A stretch of 64,000 nt of DNA from Ideonella oryzae (GTDB taxonomy: Bacteria; Pseudomonadota; Gammaproteobacteria; Burkholderiales; Burkholderiaceae_C), in assembly GCF_024055665.1 (NCBI RefSeq), contig NZ_JAMXMC010000009.1, positions 186,001 to 250,000 of the forward strand, given 5' to 3'. The notes beneath the pieces are model-generated. The model saw only the letters and a list, made by a program, of their open reading frames with translations, was not told the DNA's origin and made no database searches. The position numbers and the translations under genes were made by a program. The first letter of the stretch is position 1. Every line of letters begins with the position of its first letter. Below are positions 1 to 8,055 of this stretch, piece after piece.

Positions 1-994
1 CCACGGCCAGCGCAGGGCGGAAGCGATCCAGCCCGTTGACGGTGCCAAACCAGAGGGTGCCGTCGCGGTCTTCGTAGGAGGCCTGCACGCGGTCGGCACT
101 GAGACCATCCTGCCGTCCAAAACGCTGCAGGTCCTCCGGCAGCCCGCCCCCCGGGGGGGACACGCCGCGCAGCAGGCCGCGGTTGGTGGTGATCCAGAAG
201 GCACCGTCCCGGTCCACCAGCAGGCCGCCACTGGCCACCCCCAGGGCCCAGCCACGGCTGCCACCCTGCTGGGGGTGCAACCGGTCCTGTCCGTCCCACA
301 CCCAGAGCCCGGCCGCCTTCCTGTGGACCCGCTGCTTCATGCCGTCCAGCGCCGGGACGACGGCAAAACGGTCGGCCCCGGGCGCGCGAACGTACCAGCG
401 GTGGCCCGGCCCGCTCACCCACAGCGCGCCATCGGGGTCCAGGGCCATGGTGTCCACGAAACGCTCGCCCAGGCCCACGGCCTCGCCCTGCAGCACCCAG
501 CGGTTCCCGCGCAGCAGGAACAGGCCGCGGCTCGTGCCAGCCCAGACCTGGCCTTGCCGCTCGGGTTGCACGTTGAACACCGTGCCCACCGGCAGCCCCT
601 GCTCCAGCCCGTACCAGCGGGCGCTGGCCACGTCGCCGTCCGCCAGCCGCATCACCCCGCCCAGGCGAAAGCCGATCCACAAGGCACCGTCGGGGCCCAC
701 GGTCAGCGAGGCGATGTTCTGCGACAGCCCCAGGCCGCCGCCGTGGGGAAAGAGGTCCACCCGCTCGAACTGCAGACCGTCGAAGCGGTAGAGCCCGGCG
801 GCCGTGCCCAGCCAGAGAAAGCCGTCCGCCGTCTGGGCGATGGCCGAGATCTCGGTGGGTGCGCCGTCGCGGGCGATCCAGGCGGTGTGGTGGAACTGGT
901 CAATCCGGCGGTCCAACGCCAGGGCCCGGGCCGGGGTGGCCGGCCAGGCCAGCACAAGGGTCAGGAGCAGCGGCCAGAGCAGGCGGACGGGCAT
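1..994 (-). CDS. Two-component regulator propeller sensor protein (N-terminal part, truncated by window edge)
   Basis: Translating the minus strand from the ATG at 992-994 gives about 331 residues with no stop before the window edge. A hydrophobic signal sequence (MPVRLLWPLLLTLVLAW) is followed by the pattern typical of periplasmic Reg_prop sensors: TAWIARDGAPTEISAIAQT, DGFLWLGTAAGLYRFDG, then further blades such as DGALWIGF, GQVWAGTSRGLF and DGTLWFGTVNGLDRF. In this family the propeller is followed by a Y_Y_Y domain, a membrane helix and a histidine kinase or GGDEF output. Those parts lie outside the window, so the output is unknown. It is divergent from the haloperoxidase-type hydrolase, with operator-like palindromes between them. 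The family call is firm from the blades; the signalling output is inference. Confidence 0.85.
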   Translation of the reverse strand, partial: MPVRLLWPLLLTLVLAWPATPARALALDRRIDQFHHTAWIARDGAPTEISAIAQTADGFLWLGTAAGLYRFDGLQFERVDLFPHGGGLGLSQNIASLTVGPDGALWIGFRLGGVMRLADGDVASARWYGLEQGLPVGTVFNVQPERQGQVWAGTSRGLFLLRGNRWVLQGEAVGLGERFVDTMALDPDGALWVSGPGHRWYVRAPGADRFAVVPALDGMKQRVHRKAAGLWVWDGQDRLHPQQGGSRGWALGVASGGLLVDRDGAFWITTNRGLLRGVSPPGGGLPEDLQRFGRQDGLSADRVQASYEDRDGTLWFGTVNGLDRFRPALAV

Positions 995-1072
995 CGGCGG
1001 TGGGCGGGCGGCGGACGACGGCACAGCCCTGGGCTGCAAGGGATGACGGGATTATGGAGGCCGCCCCGGCCG

Positions 1073-1114
1073 TCGGAGCTAGCTCCGATGGGAGAGGCCC
1101 TGCTCTCCCATCGG
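1073..1114. promoter_or_regulatory. Overlapping palindrome and perfect hairpin in a divergent intergenic region
   Basis: Positions 1073-1088 form a perfect 16-bp palindrome, TCGGAGCTAGCTCCGA. Overlapping it, CCGATGGGAGAG (1085-1096) and CTCTCCCATCGG (1103-1114) form a perfect 12-bp stem with a 6-nt loop. Both lie between the divergent propeller sensor (start 994) and hydrolase (start 1191). They could be a dimeric regulator's operator, or alternative RNA hairpins in the hydrolase leader. There is no T-run, so a terminator is unlikely. The rest of 995-1190 shows no other clear signal. Confidence 0.5.
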
Positions 1115-1190
1115 CGGCTGTCGGCCGGGGCGGGGCGTTCCTAGCATGGGGCTCCCACCCACACACCGGCCTGCCCCTCAGGCAACCGCC

Positions 1191-2198
1191 ATGCCCCCCA
1201 CCACCACACCCGACCCCAGCGACCCGCAGCGCCGAGAGGCCCTGCTGCGCAGTGGCCAGTTCGCGCTGGCCGCCGGCCTGGCCGCGGCCTGGCCTCTGAC
1301 GGCCGGCGCGGCCGGCACGCCGCCGGCCGCCCATCCCGCCCACCCTCACCCCGGAGCCCCCATGAACTTCGTCACCACCGCCGACGGCACCCAGATCTTC
1401 TACAAGGACTGGGGCCCCAAGAACGCCCAGCCCATCGTCTTCCACCACGGCTGGCCCCTGTGCAGCGACGACTGGGACGCGCAGATGCTGTTCTTCGTCC
1501 AGCGCGGCTTCCGCGTGGTGGCGCACGACCGCCGCGGCCATGGCCGCTCGGCCCAGGTCAGCGAAGGCCATGACATGGACCACTACGCGGCCGACGCCTT
1601 CGCGGTGGCCGAGCACCTGAACCTGCGCAACGCCGTGCACATCGGCCACAGCACCGGCGGCGGCGAGGTGGCTCGCTATGTGGCAAAGCATGGCCAGCCG
1701 GCTGGCCGCGTGGCCAAGGCCGTGCTGGTGGCCGCCGTGCCGCCCATCATGCTCAAGACCGCGTCCAACCCCGAGGGCCTGCCGATGGAGGTGTTCGACG
1801 GCTTCCGCAAGGGCGTGGCCGACAACCGCGCGCAGTTCTTCCACGACGTGCCCGCCGGCCCCTTCTACGGCTTCAACCGCCCCGGCGTCACCCCGCTGCC
1901 GGGCGTCATCGACAACTGGTGGCGCCAGGGGATGATGGGCAGCGCCAAGGCCCACTACGACGGCATCAAGGCCTTCTCGGAGACCGATCAGACGGAAGAC
2001 CTGAAGGCCATCACCCTGCCCACGCTGGTGATGCACGGCGACGACGACCAGGTCGTGCCCATCCACGACGCCGCGCTCAAGGCCATCAAGCTGCTCAAGC
2101 ACGGCACGCTCAAGGTCTATCCCGGCCTGTCGCACGGCATGTTGACGGTCAACGCCGCCCAGCTCAACGCAGACCTGCTCGCCTTCATCCAGGGCTGA
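1191..2198 (+). CDS. Alpha/beta hydrolase, cofactor-free haloperoxidase (non-heme chloroperoxidase) type, with Tat-like signal
   Basis: A 335-residue alpha/beta hydrolase. The nucleophile elbow GHSTGGG puts the catalytic Ser near residue 154, the acid lies in GDDDQVVP (about 283-287) and the His in LSHGM (about 315). The HHGWPLCSDDWD segment after the first strand is typical of cofactor-free haloperoxidase/esterases. The usual family start is MNFVTTADGTQ at 1362. Upstream in frame, from 1191, is an extra segment with a twin-arginine-like QRREALL followed by a hydrophobic AL-rich stretch and an Ala-X-Ala-like end, so a Tat-exported form is likely. An internal start at 1362 could give a cytosolic form. 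It is the first gene of the 1191-7353 cluster. The substrate cannot be told from sequence. Confidence 0.85.
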   Translation: MPPTTTPDPSDPQRREALLRSGQFALAAGLAAAWPLTAGAAGTPPAAHPAHPHPGAPMNFVTTADGTQIFYKDWGPKNAQPIVFHHGWPLCSDDWDAQMLFFVQRGFRVVAHDRRGHGRSAQVSEGHDMDHYAADAFAVAEHLNLRNAVHIGHSTGGGEVARYVAKHGQPAGRVAKAVLVAAVPPIMLKTASNPEGLPMEVFDGFRKGVADNRAQFFHDVPAGPFYGFNRPGVTPLPGVIDNWWRQGMMGSAKAHYDGIKAFSETDQTEDLKAITLPTLVMHGDDDQVVPIHDAALKAIKLLKHGTLKVYPGLSHGMLTVNAAQLNADLLAFIQG

Positions 2199-2229
2199 GA
2201 CCCCTCCCTTGCCTCCGAAAGGACCGACC

Positions 2230-2883
2230 ATGACCCCCACCGCCATTGCCGCCCCCGGCGCCAAGCTGCTCAAGCCCAGCGACCACACGCTGATCCTGAT
2301 CGACTTCCAGTCGCAGATGGCCTTTGCCACGCACTCGATCTCGGCCATCGAGCTGCGCACCAACGCCTCGCTGATCGCCCAGGCCGCCTCGGGCTTCGGT
2401 GTCTCCACCATCCTCACCACGGTGGCGGAGAAGAGCTTCTCCGGCCCCATGTTCGACGAGATCACCGCCCCCTTCCCGGGCCAGAAGATGCTGGACCGCA
2501 CCTCGATGAACACTTGGGAGGACACGGCGGTGATCGCCGAGGTGAACCGCATCGGCAAGCAGCGCATCGTGCTGGCCGGCCTGTGGACCGGGGTGTGCAT
2601 CGTCGGCCCGGCCTTGTCGGCCCTGGACCAGGGCTTCGAGGTCTACGTCATCGCCGACGCCTGCGGCGATGTCTCCGCCGAGGCCCACCAGCGCGCGATG
2701 GACCGCATGGTGCAGGCCGGCGCCCAGCCCATGACCTCCCTGCAGTACCTGCTGGAGCTGCAGCGCGACTGGGCCCGCGGCGAGACCTACGAGCTGACCA
2801 CCGGCATCGCCAGGAAGGTGGGCGGCGCCTACGGCATCGGCATCAACTACGCCAAGACCATGTTCGGCGCCCACGAGGGCTGA
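2230..2883 (+). CDS. Isochorismatase-family cysteine hydrolase (YcaC-like)
   Basis: A 217-residue protein of the isochorismatase-like fold. The catalytic Asp lies in TLILIDFQSQM near residue 24, a candidate Lys in VAEKSF near 68, and the nucleophilic Cys in LAGLWTGVCIVGPAL near 122. These are the three positions expected of the family. The ATG at 2230 is preceded by a GAAAGGA Shine-Dalgarno sequence; an in-frame ATG at 2209 lacks one. It begins 31 bp after the haloperoxidase stop, so the two are probably co-transcribed. YcaC-like relatives are hydrolases of unknown or amide/nitrile-type substrates. The substrate is not inferable here. Confidence 0.88.
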   Translation: MTPTAIAAPGAKLLKPSDHTLILIDFQSQMAFATHSISAIELRTNASLIAQAASGFGVSTILTTVAEKSFSGPMFDEITAPFPGQKMLDRTSMNTWEDTAVIAEVNRIGKQRIVLAGLWTGVCIVGPALSALDQGFEVYVIADACGDVSAEAHQRAMDRMVQAGAQPMTSLQYLLELQRDWARGETYELTTGIARKVGGAYGIGINYAKTMFGAHEG

Positions 2884-2899
2884 ACCCCGGAGGCCGGCC

Positions 2900-3190
2900 A
2901 TGAAGCCCTACCTTCTGTCGGCCGCGGCCGGCCTGCTTGTCGGCGTGATCTACGCCCTGCTCAATGTGCGCTCGCCGGCCCCGCCGGTGATCGCCCTGGT
3001 CGGCCTGCTGGGCATCCTGGCGGGCGAGCAGATTCCGCCCCTGGTGCGGCACCTGATGTCCCGCCCGCCCGGGGTGAGCTGGTTGCAGCAGCAGGTCCGA
3101 CCCCATATGTTCGGGGCGCTGCCCGGCTGCGACCCGTCCGAGCCGACGCCCCCTGTCACCTTGGCCCGCCAGGAGACCCCCGATGACTGA
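2900..3190 (+). CDS. XapX domain (DUF1427) small membrane protein
   Basis: A 96-residue protein with two hydrophobic helices, YLLSAAAGLLVGVIYALL (about 3-20) and PVIALVGLLGILAGEQI (about 28-44), joined by the short N-V-R-S-P-A-P-P turn typical of XapX proteins. A cytosolic tail of about 50 residues includes HLMSRPPGVSWL. The start has a good GGAGG ribosome site, and the gene overlaps the start of the following amidohydrolase by 8 bp, which implies translational coupling. XapX proteins are small inner-membrane proteins without an assigned biochemical function, often next to isochorismatase-like hydrolases and amidohydrolases. Confidence 0.85.
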   Translation: MKPYLLSAAAGLLVGVIYALLNVRSPAPPVIALVGLLGILAGEQIPPLVRHLMSRPPGVSWLQQQVRPHMFGALPGCDPSEPTPPVTLARQETPDD

Positions 3191-5084
3191 ATCCCAGCTT
3201 CCCGAGCTGATCCTCCACCACGGCCGCTTCACCACGCTGGACCGGGCCCGCCCCCAGGCCAGCGCGGTGGCAGTGCGCGAGGGCCGCTTCACCCACGTCG
3301 GCAGTGACGCCGAGATCCTGGCCCTGGCCGGCCCCGCCACGCGGCTGATCGACCTGCGCGGCCGCACGGTGCTGCCGGGCCTGATCGACAACCACCTGCA
3401 CATCATCCGCGGCGGGTTGAACTACAACCTGGAGCTGCGCTGGGACGGCGTGCGCAGCCTGGCCGATGCGATGGCCATGCTCAAGGCCCAGGTCGCCGTC
3501 ACCCCGGCCCCGCAATGGGTGCGGGTGGTGGGCGGCTTCACCGAACACCAGTTCGCCGAGAAGCGCCTGCCCACGCTGGAGGAGATCAACGCGGTCGCGC
3601 CCGACACGCCGGTCTTCATCCTGCACCTCTACGACCGCGCCCTGCTCAACGCCGCCGCGCTGCGGGTGGTGGGCTATGACCGCGACACCCCGGCGCCCCC
3701 CGGCGGCGAGATCGTGCGCGACAGCGCCGGCCACCCCACCGGCCTGCTGCTGGCCAAGCCCAATGCCGCCATCCTCTACGCCACGCTGGCCAAGGGCCCG
3801 CGCCTGCCGCCGGAGTACCAGCTCAACAGCACGCGCCACTTCATGCGCGAGCTCAACCGCCTGGGCGTGACCTGCGCCATCGACGCCGGCGGCGGCTTTC
3901 AGAACTACCCCGAGGACTACCAGATCATCCAGCAGCTGGCCGACGCCGGACAGCTGACGATCCGCCTGGCCTACAACCTCTTCACCCAGAAGGCCGGGCA
4001 GGAGAAGCAGGACTTCCTGAACTGGGCCGGCGCGGTCAAGTACAAGCAGGGCGACGAGTACTTCCGCCACAACGGCGCCGGCGAGATGCTGGTCTTCTCG
4101 GCGGCCGATTTCGAGGACTTCCGCCAGCCCCGCCCAGACATGCCCGAGCGCATGGAGCAGGACCTGGAGGAGGTGGTGCACATCCTGGCCCAGAACCGCT
4201 GGCCCTGGCGCATGCACGCCACCTACGACGAGACCATCAGCCGGGCGCTGGACGTGTTCGAGAAGGTGCACCGCGAGGTGCCGCTGGACGGGCTGAACTG
4301 GTTCTTCGACCACGCCGAGACCATCTCCGAGCGCTCGATGGACCGCATCGCCGCGCTGGGCGGCGGCGTGGCGGTGCAGCACCGCATGGCCTACCAGGGC
4401 GAGTACTTCGTCGAGCGCTACGGCGCCCGCGCCGCCGAGGCCACGCCGCCGGTGGCCCGCATGCTGGAAAAGGGTCTGCACGTCTCGGCCGGCACCGACG
4501 CCACCCGGGTGGCCAGCTACAACCCCTGGGTCTCGCTGTCCTGGCTGATCACCGGCAAGACGGTCGGCGGCCTGCAGCTCACCCCGCAGCGCCACTGCCT
4601 GGACCGCGAGACCGCGCTGCGCATGTGGACCGAGAACGTGACCTGGTTCTCCAACGAGGTCGGCGTCAAGGGCCGCATCCAGGCCGGCCAGCTGGCCGAC
4701 CTGGTGGTGCCCGACCGCGATTTCTTCGGCTGCCCGGAAAGCGACATCGCCGACACCAGCGCCCTGCTGACCCTGGTGGGTGGCCGGGTGGTCTGGGCGG
4801 CGGGCGAGTTCGCCCCGCTGGACGAGGCGCCACCGCCGCCGCCCATGCCGGACTGGTCGCCGGTGCGGCGCTTCGGCGGCTACGGCGCCTGGGGCCGCGA
4901 AGGGGCCGGGGGCGGCGCCCCGCCGCTGCAGGCGGCCATGCGCCGGGCGGCCGCGGCCTGCGGCTGCGCCAGCGCCTGTCAGGTGCATGGGCACGCCCAT
5001 GCGCAAGCCTGGGCCGGCACCATCCCGGCCGATGACCTCACTTCGTTCTGGGGAGCCTTGGGATGCGCATGCTGGGCCCTGTGA
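3183..5084 (+). CDS. YtcJ-type metal-dependent amidohydrolase with Cys/His-rich C-terminal tail
   Basis: A 633-residue amidohydrolase. The N-terminal beta-sandwich runs into TVLPGLIDNHLHI, with metal-ligand His71 and His73. The TIM-barrel part has MHATYDETISR, FDHAETIS and the late acid in SAGTDATRV. Length and order match YtcJ/exoenzyme-type amidohydrolases. The C-terminus is unusual: three Cys (593, 595, 599), three alternating His (602, 604, 606), then FWGALGCACWAL with Cys628 and Cys630, which looks like an extra metal or redox site. It overlaps XapX at its start and DoxX at its end, consistent with one transcript. The substrate (amide, carbamate or cyclic ester) is unknown. Confidence 0.85.
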   Translation: MTESQLPELILHHGRFTTLDRARPQASAVAVREGRFTHVGSDAEILALAGPATRLIDLRGRTVLPGLIDNHLHIIRGGLNYNLELRWDGVRSLADAMAMLKAQVAVTPAPQWVRVVGGFTEHQFAEKRLPTLEEINAVAPDTPVFILHLYDRALLNAAALRVVGYDRDTPAPPGGEIVRDSAGHPTGLLLAKPNAAILYATLAKGPRLPPEYQLNSTRHFMRELNRLGVTCAIDAGGGFQNYPEDYQIIQQLADAGQLTIRLAYNLFTQKAGQEKQDFLNWAGAVKYKQGDEYFRHNGAGEMLVFSAADFEDFRQPRPDMPERMEQDLEEVVHILAQNRWPWRMHATYDETISRALDVFEKVHREVPLDGLNWFFDHAETISERSMDRIAALGGGVAVQHRMAYQGEYFVERYGARAAEATPPVARMLEKGLHVSAGTDATRVASYNPWVSLSWLITGKTVGGLQLTPQRHCLDRETALRMWTENVTWFSNEVGVKGRIQAGQLADLVVPDRDFFGCPESDIADTSALLTLVGGRVVWAAGEFAPLDEAPPPPPMPDWSPVRRFGGYGAWGREGAGGGAPPLQAAMRRAAAACGCASACQVHGHAHAQAWAGTIPADDLTSFWGALGCACWAL

Positions 5085-5503
5085 ACACCGCCACCCCCGC
5101 CACCCTGTCCGAGCCCGCCTGGCTCGGCCCGCTGCGCTGGCTGGGCCTGCTGGCCCTGTGCGCGGCCTATCTGCAAGGGGGGCTGAGCAAGGCCTGGGAC
5201 CTGTCGGCCGCCACCGCGGAGATGGCCCACTTCGGCCTGCAGCCGGCCGGCCCCATGGCCCTGGCGGTGATCGTCTTCGAGCTGGTCGCGTCGCTGGCGG
5301 TGCTCACCGGCTGGCAGCGCGCCCCCGCCGCGCTGGCGCTGGGGGCCTTCACCCTGGCCGCCAGCGTCATCGCCAACCCCTTCTGGAGCGTGCCGGCCGA
5401 CAGCCGGCCCCCGCTGCTCAATGCCTTCATGGAACACCTGGGCCTGGCCGGGGCCTGGGGGATGGTGGCGCTGGCCAGCCTGCGCCACCGCCAGGGGCCG
5501 TGA
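5063..5503 (+). CDS. DoxX family membrane protein
   Basis: A 146-residue integral membrane protein with four hydrophobic segments: LRWLGLLALCAAYLQGGLSK, LAVIVFELVASLAVLTGW, ALALGAFTLAASVIANPFW and a C-terminal LGLAGAWGMVALASL. The motif of the second half (E-L-V-A-S-L followed by G-A-F-T-L) is typical of DoxX/SURF4-like proteins. It starts within the last 22 bp of the amidohydrolase gene and its stop overlaps the next start (TGATG), so translation is coupled on both sides. DoxX proteins occur in respiratory or redox membrane complexes. No specific role is evident. Confidence 0.85.
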   Translation: MRMLGPVNTATPATLSEPAWLGPLRWLGLLALCAAYLQGGLSKAWDLSAATAEMAHFGLQPAGPMALAVIVFELVASLAVLTGWQRAPAALALGAFTLAASVIANPFWSVPADSRPPLLNAFMEHLGLAGAWGMVALASLRHRQGP

Positions 5504-7098
5504 TGGAGACGCCGGGCCGCGCGCCCGCCGCGGGGAACGCGCTGGGCCCGCTGAAGGTGCCGGTGTTCCGCCTGCTCTGGGTGGCCACCATCCTGGGCAA
5601 TGTGGGCACCTTCGTGCGGGACGTGGCCAGCGCCTGGCTGGCCACCGACCTGGGCGGCGGCGCGGTGGCCGTGGCCGCGGTGCAGGCCGCCGCCACCCTG
5701 CCCATCTGCCTGCTGGCCATCCCGGCCGGCGTGCTGTCCGACACCCTGGACCGCCGCCGCCTGCTGATGGCCGTGCAGCTCTTTCTGGCCGTGGTGACCC
5801 TGGCCCTGCTGGGCCTGGCCTGGCGCCAGGACCTGGGGCTGACCAGCCTGGTGGCCCTGAGCTTTCTGGGCGGGGCCGGCGCAGCGCTGATGGCGCCGGC
5901 CTGGCAGGCCATCGTGCCCGAGCTGGTGGGGCGGCCGCTGCTGCGCGAGGCGGTGGCGCTGAACTCCCTGGCCCTGAACGTCTCGCGCTCGATCGGCCCG
6001 GCCCTGGGCGGCTTGCTGGTGGCCGTGGCGGGCGCGGTGGCGGCCTACGGCGTGCATGTGCTGAGCAGCCTGGCGGTGCTGGCGGCCCTGCAGCGCTGGC
6101 GCCGCACCGCGCCCGAACAGCCCCTGGGCAGCGAGCCCTTCGGCAGCGCGCTGGCCGCCGGGCTGCGCTTTGCCCTGGCCAGCCCCGGGCTGCGGCGCCT
6201 GCTGGGGCTGGCCGGCCTGTACTTCGGCCTGGCCAGCGCCATCTGGACCCTGCTGCCGCTGCTGGTGCGCGAGCGCTGGCACGGCGGCGCAGGCCTCTAT
6301 GGCCTGCTGCTGGGCGCGGTGGGCGTGGGCGCCGTCTGCTGCGCCCTGCTGATGCCACGGCTGCGCGCCCGGCTGGGGGCCAACGGCCTGCTGCTCGCCG
6401 CCATGGCGCTGACCGGCGCCACCGTGGTGGGCCTGAGCGTGGCGCCCACCGCCCTGCTGGCCGCCCCGCTGCTGTGGCTGCTGGGCTGGGGCTGGATCGC
6501 GGTGCTGACCAGCTTGAGCAGCGGCACCCAGGCCGAGCTGCCCGACTGGGTGCGCGGCCGCGGCCTGGCGCTGTACCTGACCGTCTTCAACGGCGCCCTG
6601 GCCCTGGGCAGCCTGGCCTGGGGCGCCGCCGCCCACGGGCACAGCCCGGCCACGGTGCTGGCCTGGAGCGGAGCGGCCCTGTTGCTGGCCACCGGGGGCC
6701 TGTGGCGGCTGGGGCCGCTGCCGGCCTCCGACGCGGACCTGGCGCCAGCCGCCCCCTGGCCCGAACCGGCGCTGGCCCATCCCACCGCCCCTGCCGGCCC
6801 GGTGCTGGTGCAGGTGGAGTACCGGGTGCAGCCCGCCGAACGGGCCGCCTTCCTGCAGGCCCTGGCCGCCCTGGGCCGCAGCCGGCGCCAGGGCGGCGCC
6901 TTCCGCTGGGGCGTGGCCGAGGACAGCGCCGCACCCGGCACGGTGCTGGAGTGGTTCCTCGTCCCGTCCTGGGACGAACACCGCCGCCAGCACCACCGCC
7001 GCACCCAGGAGGACGCCCGGCTGCAGTCGCAGGTTCATCGCTTCCACCAGGGTGCGGAACCGCCCCCCGTGCGGCACTATCTGAATCTCATGGACTGA
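5503..7098 (+). CDS. MFS exporter (MFS_3 / EntS-like) with C-terminal ABM-like domain
   Basis: A 531-residue protein. Residues 1 to about 410 hold about twelve membrane segments of the MFS_3 (enterobactin-exporter-like) class, with the cytoplasmic-loop motif GVLSDTLDRRRLL and the typical VPELVGRPLLREAVALNS. Residues about 430-515 (VLVQVEYRVQPAERAAFLQA to SQVHRFHQG) resemble an antibiotic-biosynthesis-monooxygenase (ABM) ferredoxin-like domain facing the cytosol. MFS_3 proteins often carry such a tail, so the architecture is known, but its role is not. The start overlaps the DoxX stop. As last transporter of the cluster it may export the product or substrate of the upstream hydrolases; that is inference. 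Confidence 0.85.
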   Translation: METPGRAPAAGNALGPLKVPVFRLLWVATILGNVGTFVRDVASAWLATDLGGGAVAVAAVQAAATLPICLLAIPAGVLSDTLDRRRLLMAVQLFLAVVTLALLGLAWRQDLGLTSLVALSFLGGAGAALMAPAWQAIVPELVGRPLLREAVALNSLALNVSRSIGPALGGLLVAVAGAVAAYGVHVLSSLAVLAALQRWRRTAPEQPLGSEPFGSALAAGLRFALASPGLRRLLGLAGLYFGLASAIWTLLPLLVRERWHGGAGLYGLLLGAVGVGAVCCALLMPRLRARLGANGLLLAAMALTGATVVGLSVAPTALLAAPLLWLLGWGWIAVLTSLSSGTQAELPDWVRGRGLALYLTVFNGALALGSLAWGAAAHGHSPATVLAWSGAALLLATGGLWRLGPLPASDADLAPAAPWPEPALAHPTAPAGPVLVQVEYRVQPAERAAFLQALAALGRSRRQGGAFRWGVAEDSAAPGTVLEWFLVPSWDEHRRQHHRRTQEDARLQSQVHRFHQGAEPPPVRHYLNLMD

Positions 7099-7119
7099 TC
7101 GAACGCAGCGGAGGCCGCC

Positions 7120-7353
7120 ATGGACACCCCCTTTCACCCCTTGACTGAACTGTTCAAGCAGCTGGGCCTGCCGGCCGCGCCGGCCGAGATCGAGGCCTGG
7201 CTCGAACGCCACCGGCCCCTGGCCCAGGGCTGTGCGCTGGCCGAGGCCCCGGTCTGGTCCCCCGCGCAGGCCGATTTCCTGCGGCAGGCCGTGGCCGACG
7301 ACGCCGACTGGGCCCTGCCGGCCGAAGCCCTGTACGAGCAGTTGTGCCGCTGA
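7120..7353 (+). CDS. DUF2789 domain protein
   Basis: A 77-residue protein beginning MDTPFHPLTELFKQLGLP, the hallmark of DUF2789, and ending in an acidic helical segment (FLRQAVADDADWALPAEALYEQL). It starts 21 bp after the MFS stop, with AGCGGAGG upstream. DUF2789 proteins are small, soluble and of unknown function in gamma- and betaproteobacteria. It may be the last gene of the upstream transcript. Confidence 0.85.
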   Translation: MDTPFHPLTELFKQLGLPAAPAEIEAWLERHRPLAQGCALAEAPVWSPAQADFLRQAVADDADWALPAEALYEQLCR

Positions 7354-7463
7354 ACGGCACTGGCCCGGTGGGTTGGCGCTGCAAGCCTGCAGCAAGCTCC
7401 AGGCTTGTGATGCGCCGAGACGCTCCGGAGAATCGCGGGTCCGCTGTCTGCCCTGTGCCCGCC

Positions 7464-8018
7464 ATGCTGTTCCGGTCCCTGCTCTGGTCCCTGCCCCTGT
7501 CCTGCGCCCTGCTGCCCGGCCTGTCCCAGGCCCACCTCTACCTGGCCGCCGACGCCGGCACGGGCCACTTCCATGCCAGTTGTCCGTCCGGTCACAGCTG
7601 CGACAGCAGCGGCACCGGCTACGACGCCGCACTGGGCTACGAGTTGGGCCACGGCATTTCGGTGGAAGGGGGCTATGCGTCCTTCGGTGACGACACCGTG
7701 CGCAACGACAAGCAGCGCCAGCAGATCCGGGCCGGTGGCCCCACGCTGGGCATTGCCTCGGCCCTGCCCATCAACCCGGACTGGGGGCTGGACTTCCGCC
7801 TGGGCATGATGGACGTGACCTCACGTCGCACCATCACCGGCACCAGCCCGGGCTCCGACGAGAAGTCGAAGAAGGAAGGCTATTACGGCCTCGGCGCGGA
7901 CTATGCGGTGACGGGCCGCCTGCATGTCACCCTGGGCCTGCTCGGCAGCCGCGCCGTCTGGCACGGCGGCTCGGCCAAGGTGCACAACCTGGGCCTGGGT
8001 CTGCGCGGCGACTTCTGA
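7464..8018 (+). CDS. Small outer-membrane beta-barrel protein
   Basis: A 184-residue protein. A signal peptide (MLFRSLLWSLPLSCALLPGLSQA) precedes HLYLAADAGTGHFHAS, and the rest alternates polar and hydrophobic residues as in an eight-strand OmpA/OmpW-like barrel (DAALGYELGHGISVEGGYASF, GLDFRLGMMDV, YYGLGADYAV, LHVTLGLLGSRAVW). It ends in Phe (LGLRGDF), the usual last residue of Bam substrates. I chose the ATG at 7464 because it directly precedes the signal peptide; the open frame extends further upstream without signal-peptide character. CPSGHSC may form a disulfide in the first loop. Function is unassigned. Confidence 0.75.
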   Translation: MLFRSLLWSLPLSCALLPGLSQAHLYLAADAGTGHFHASCPSGHSCDSSGTGYDAALGYELGHGISVEGGYASFGDDTVRNDKQRQQIRAGGPTLGIASALPINPDWGLDFRLGMMDVTSRRTITGTSPGSDEKSKKEGYYGLGADYAVTGRLHVTLGLLGSRAVWHGGSAKVHNLGLGLRGDF

Positions 8019-8055
8019 TCGACGCGGCCAGCGCGGCTTAGCGGCTTGCGCGGCC

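Noticed and set aside
900-2600. 566-codon open frame on the minus strand, overlapping two convincing plus-strand hydrolases
   Set aside because: Low-complexity Gly/Val/Ala translation without domains. It is the antisense shadow of conserved genes, common in DNA this GC-rich.
3156-5006. 616-codon minus-strand open frame opposite the amidohydrolase
   Set aside because: Antisense shadow with repetitive Ala/Gly/His composition; the plus-strand enzyme has all family motifs.
5167-7632. 821-codon minus-strand open frame opposite DoxX, MFS and DUF2789
   Set aside because: Spans several real plus-strand genes and their gaps; Gln/Gly/Ala-rich with no recognisable fold.
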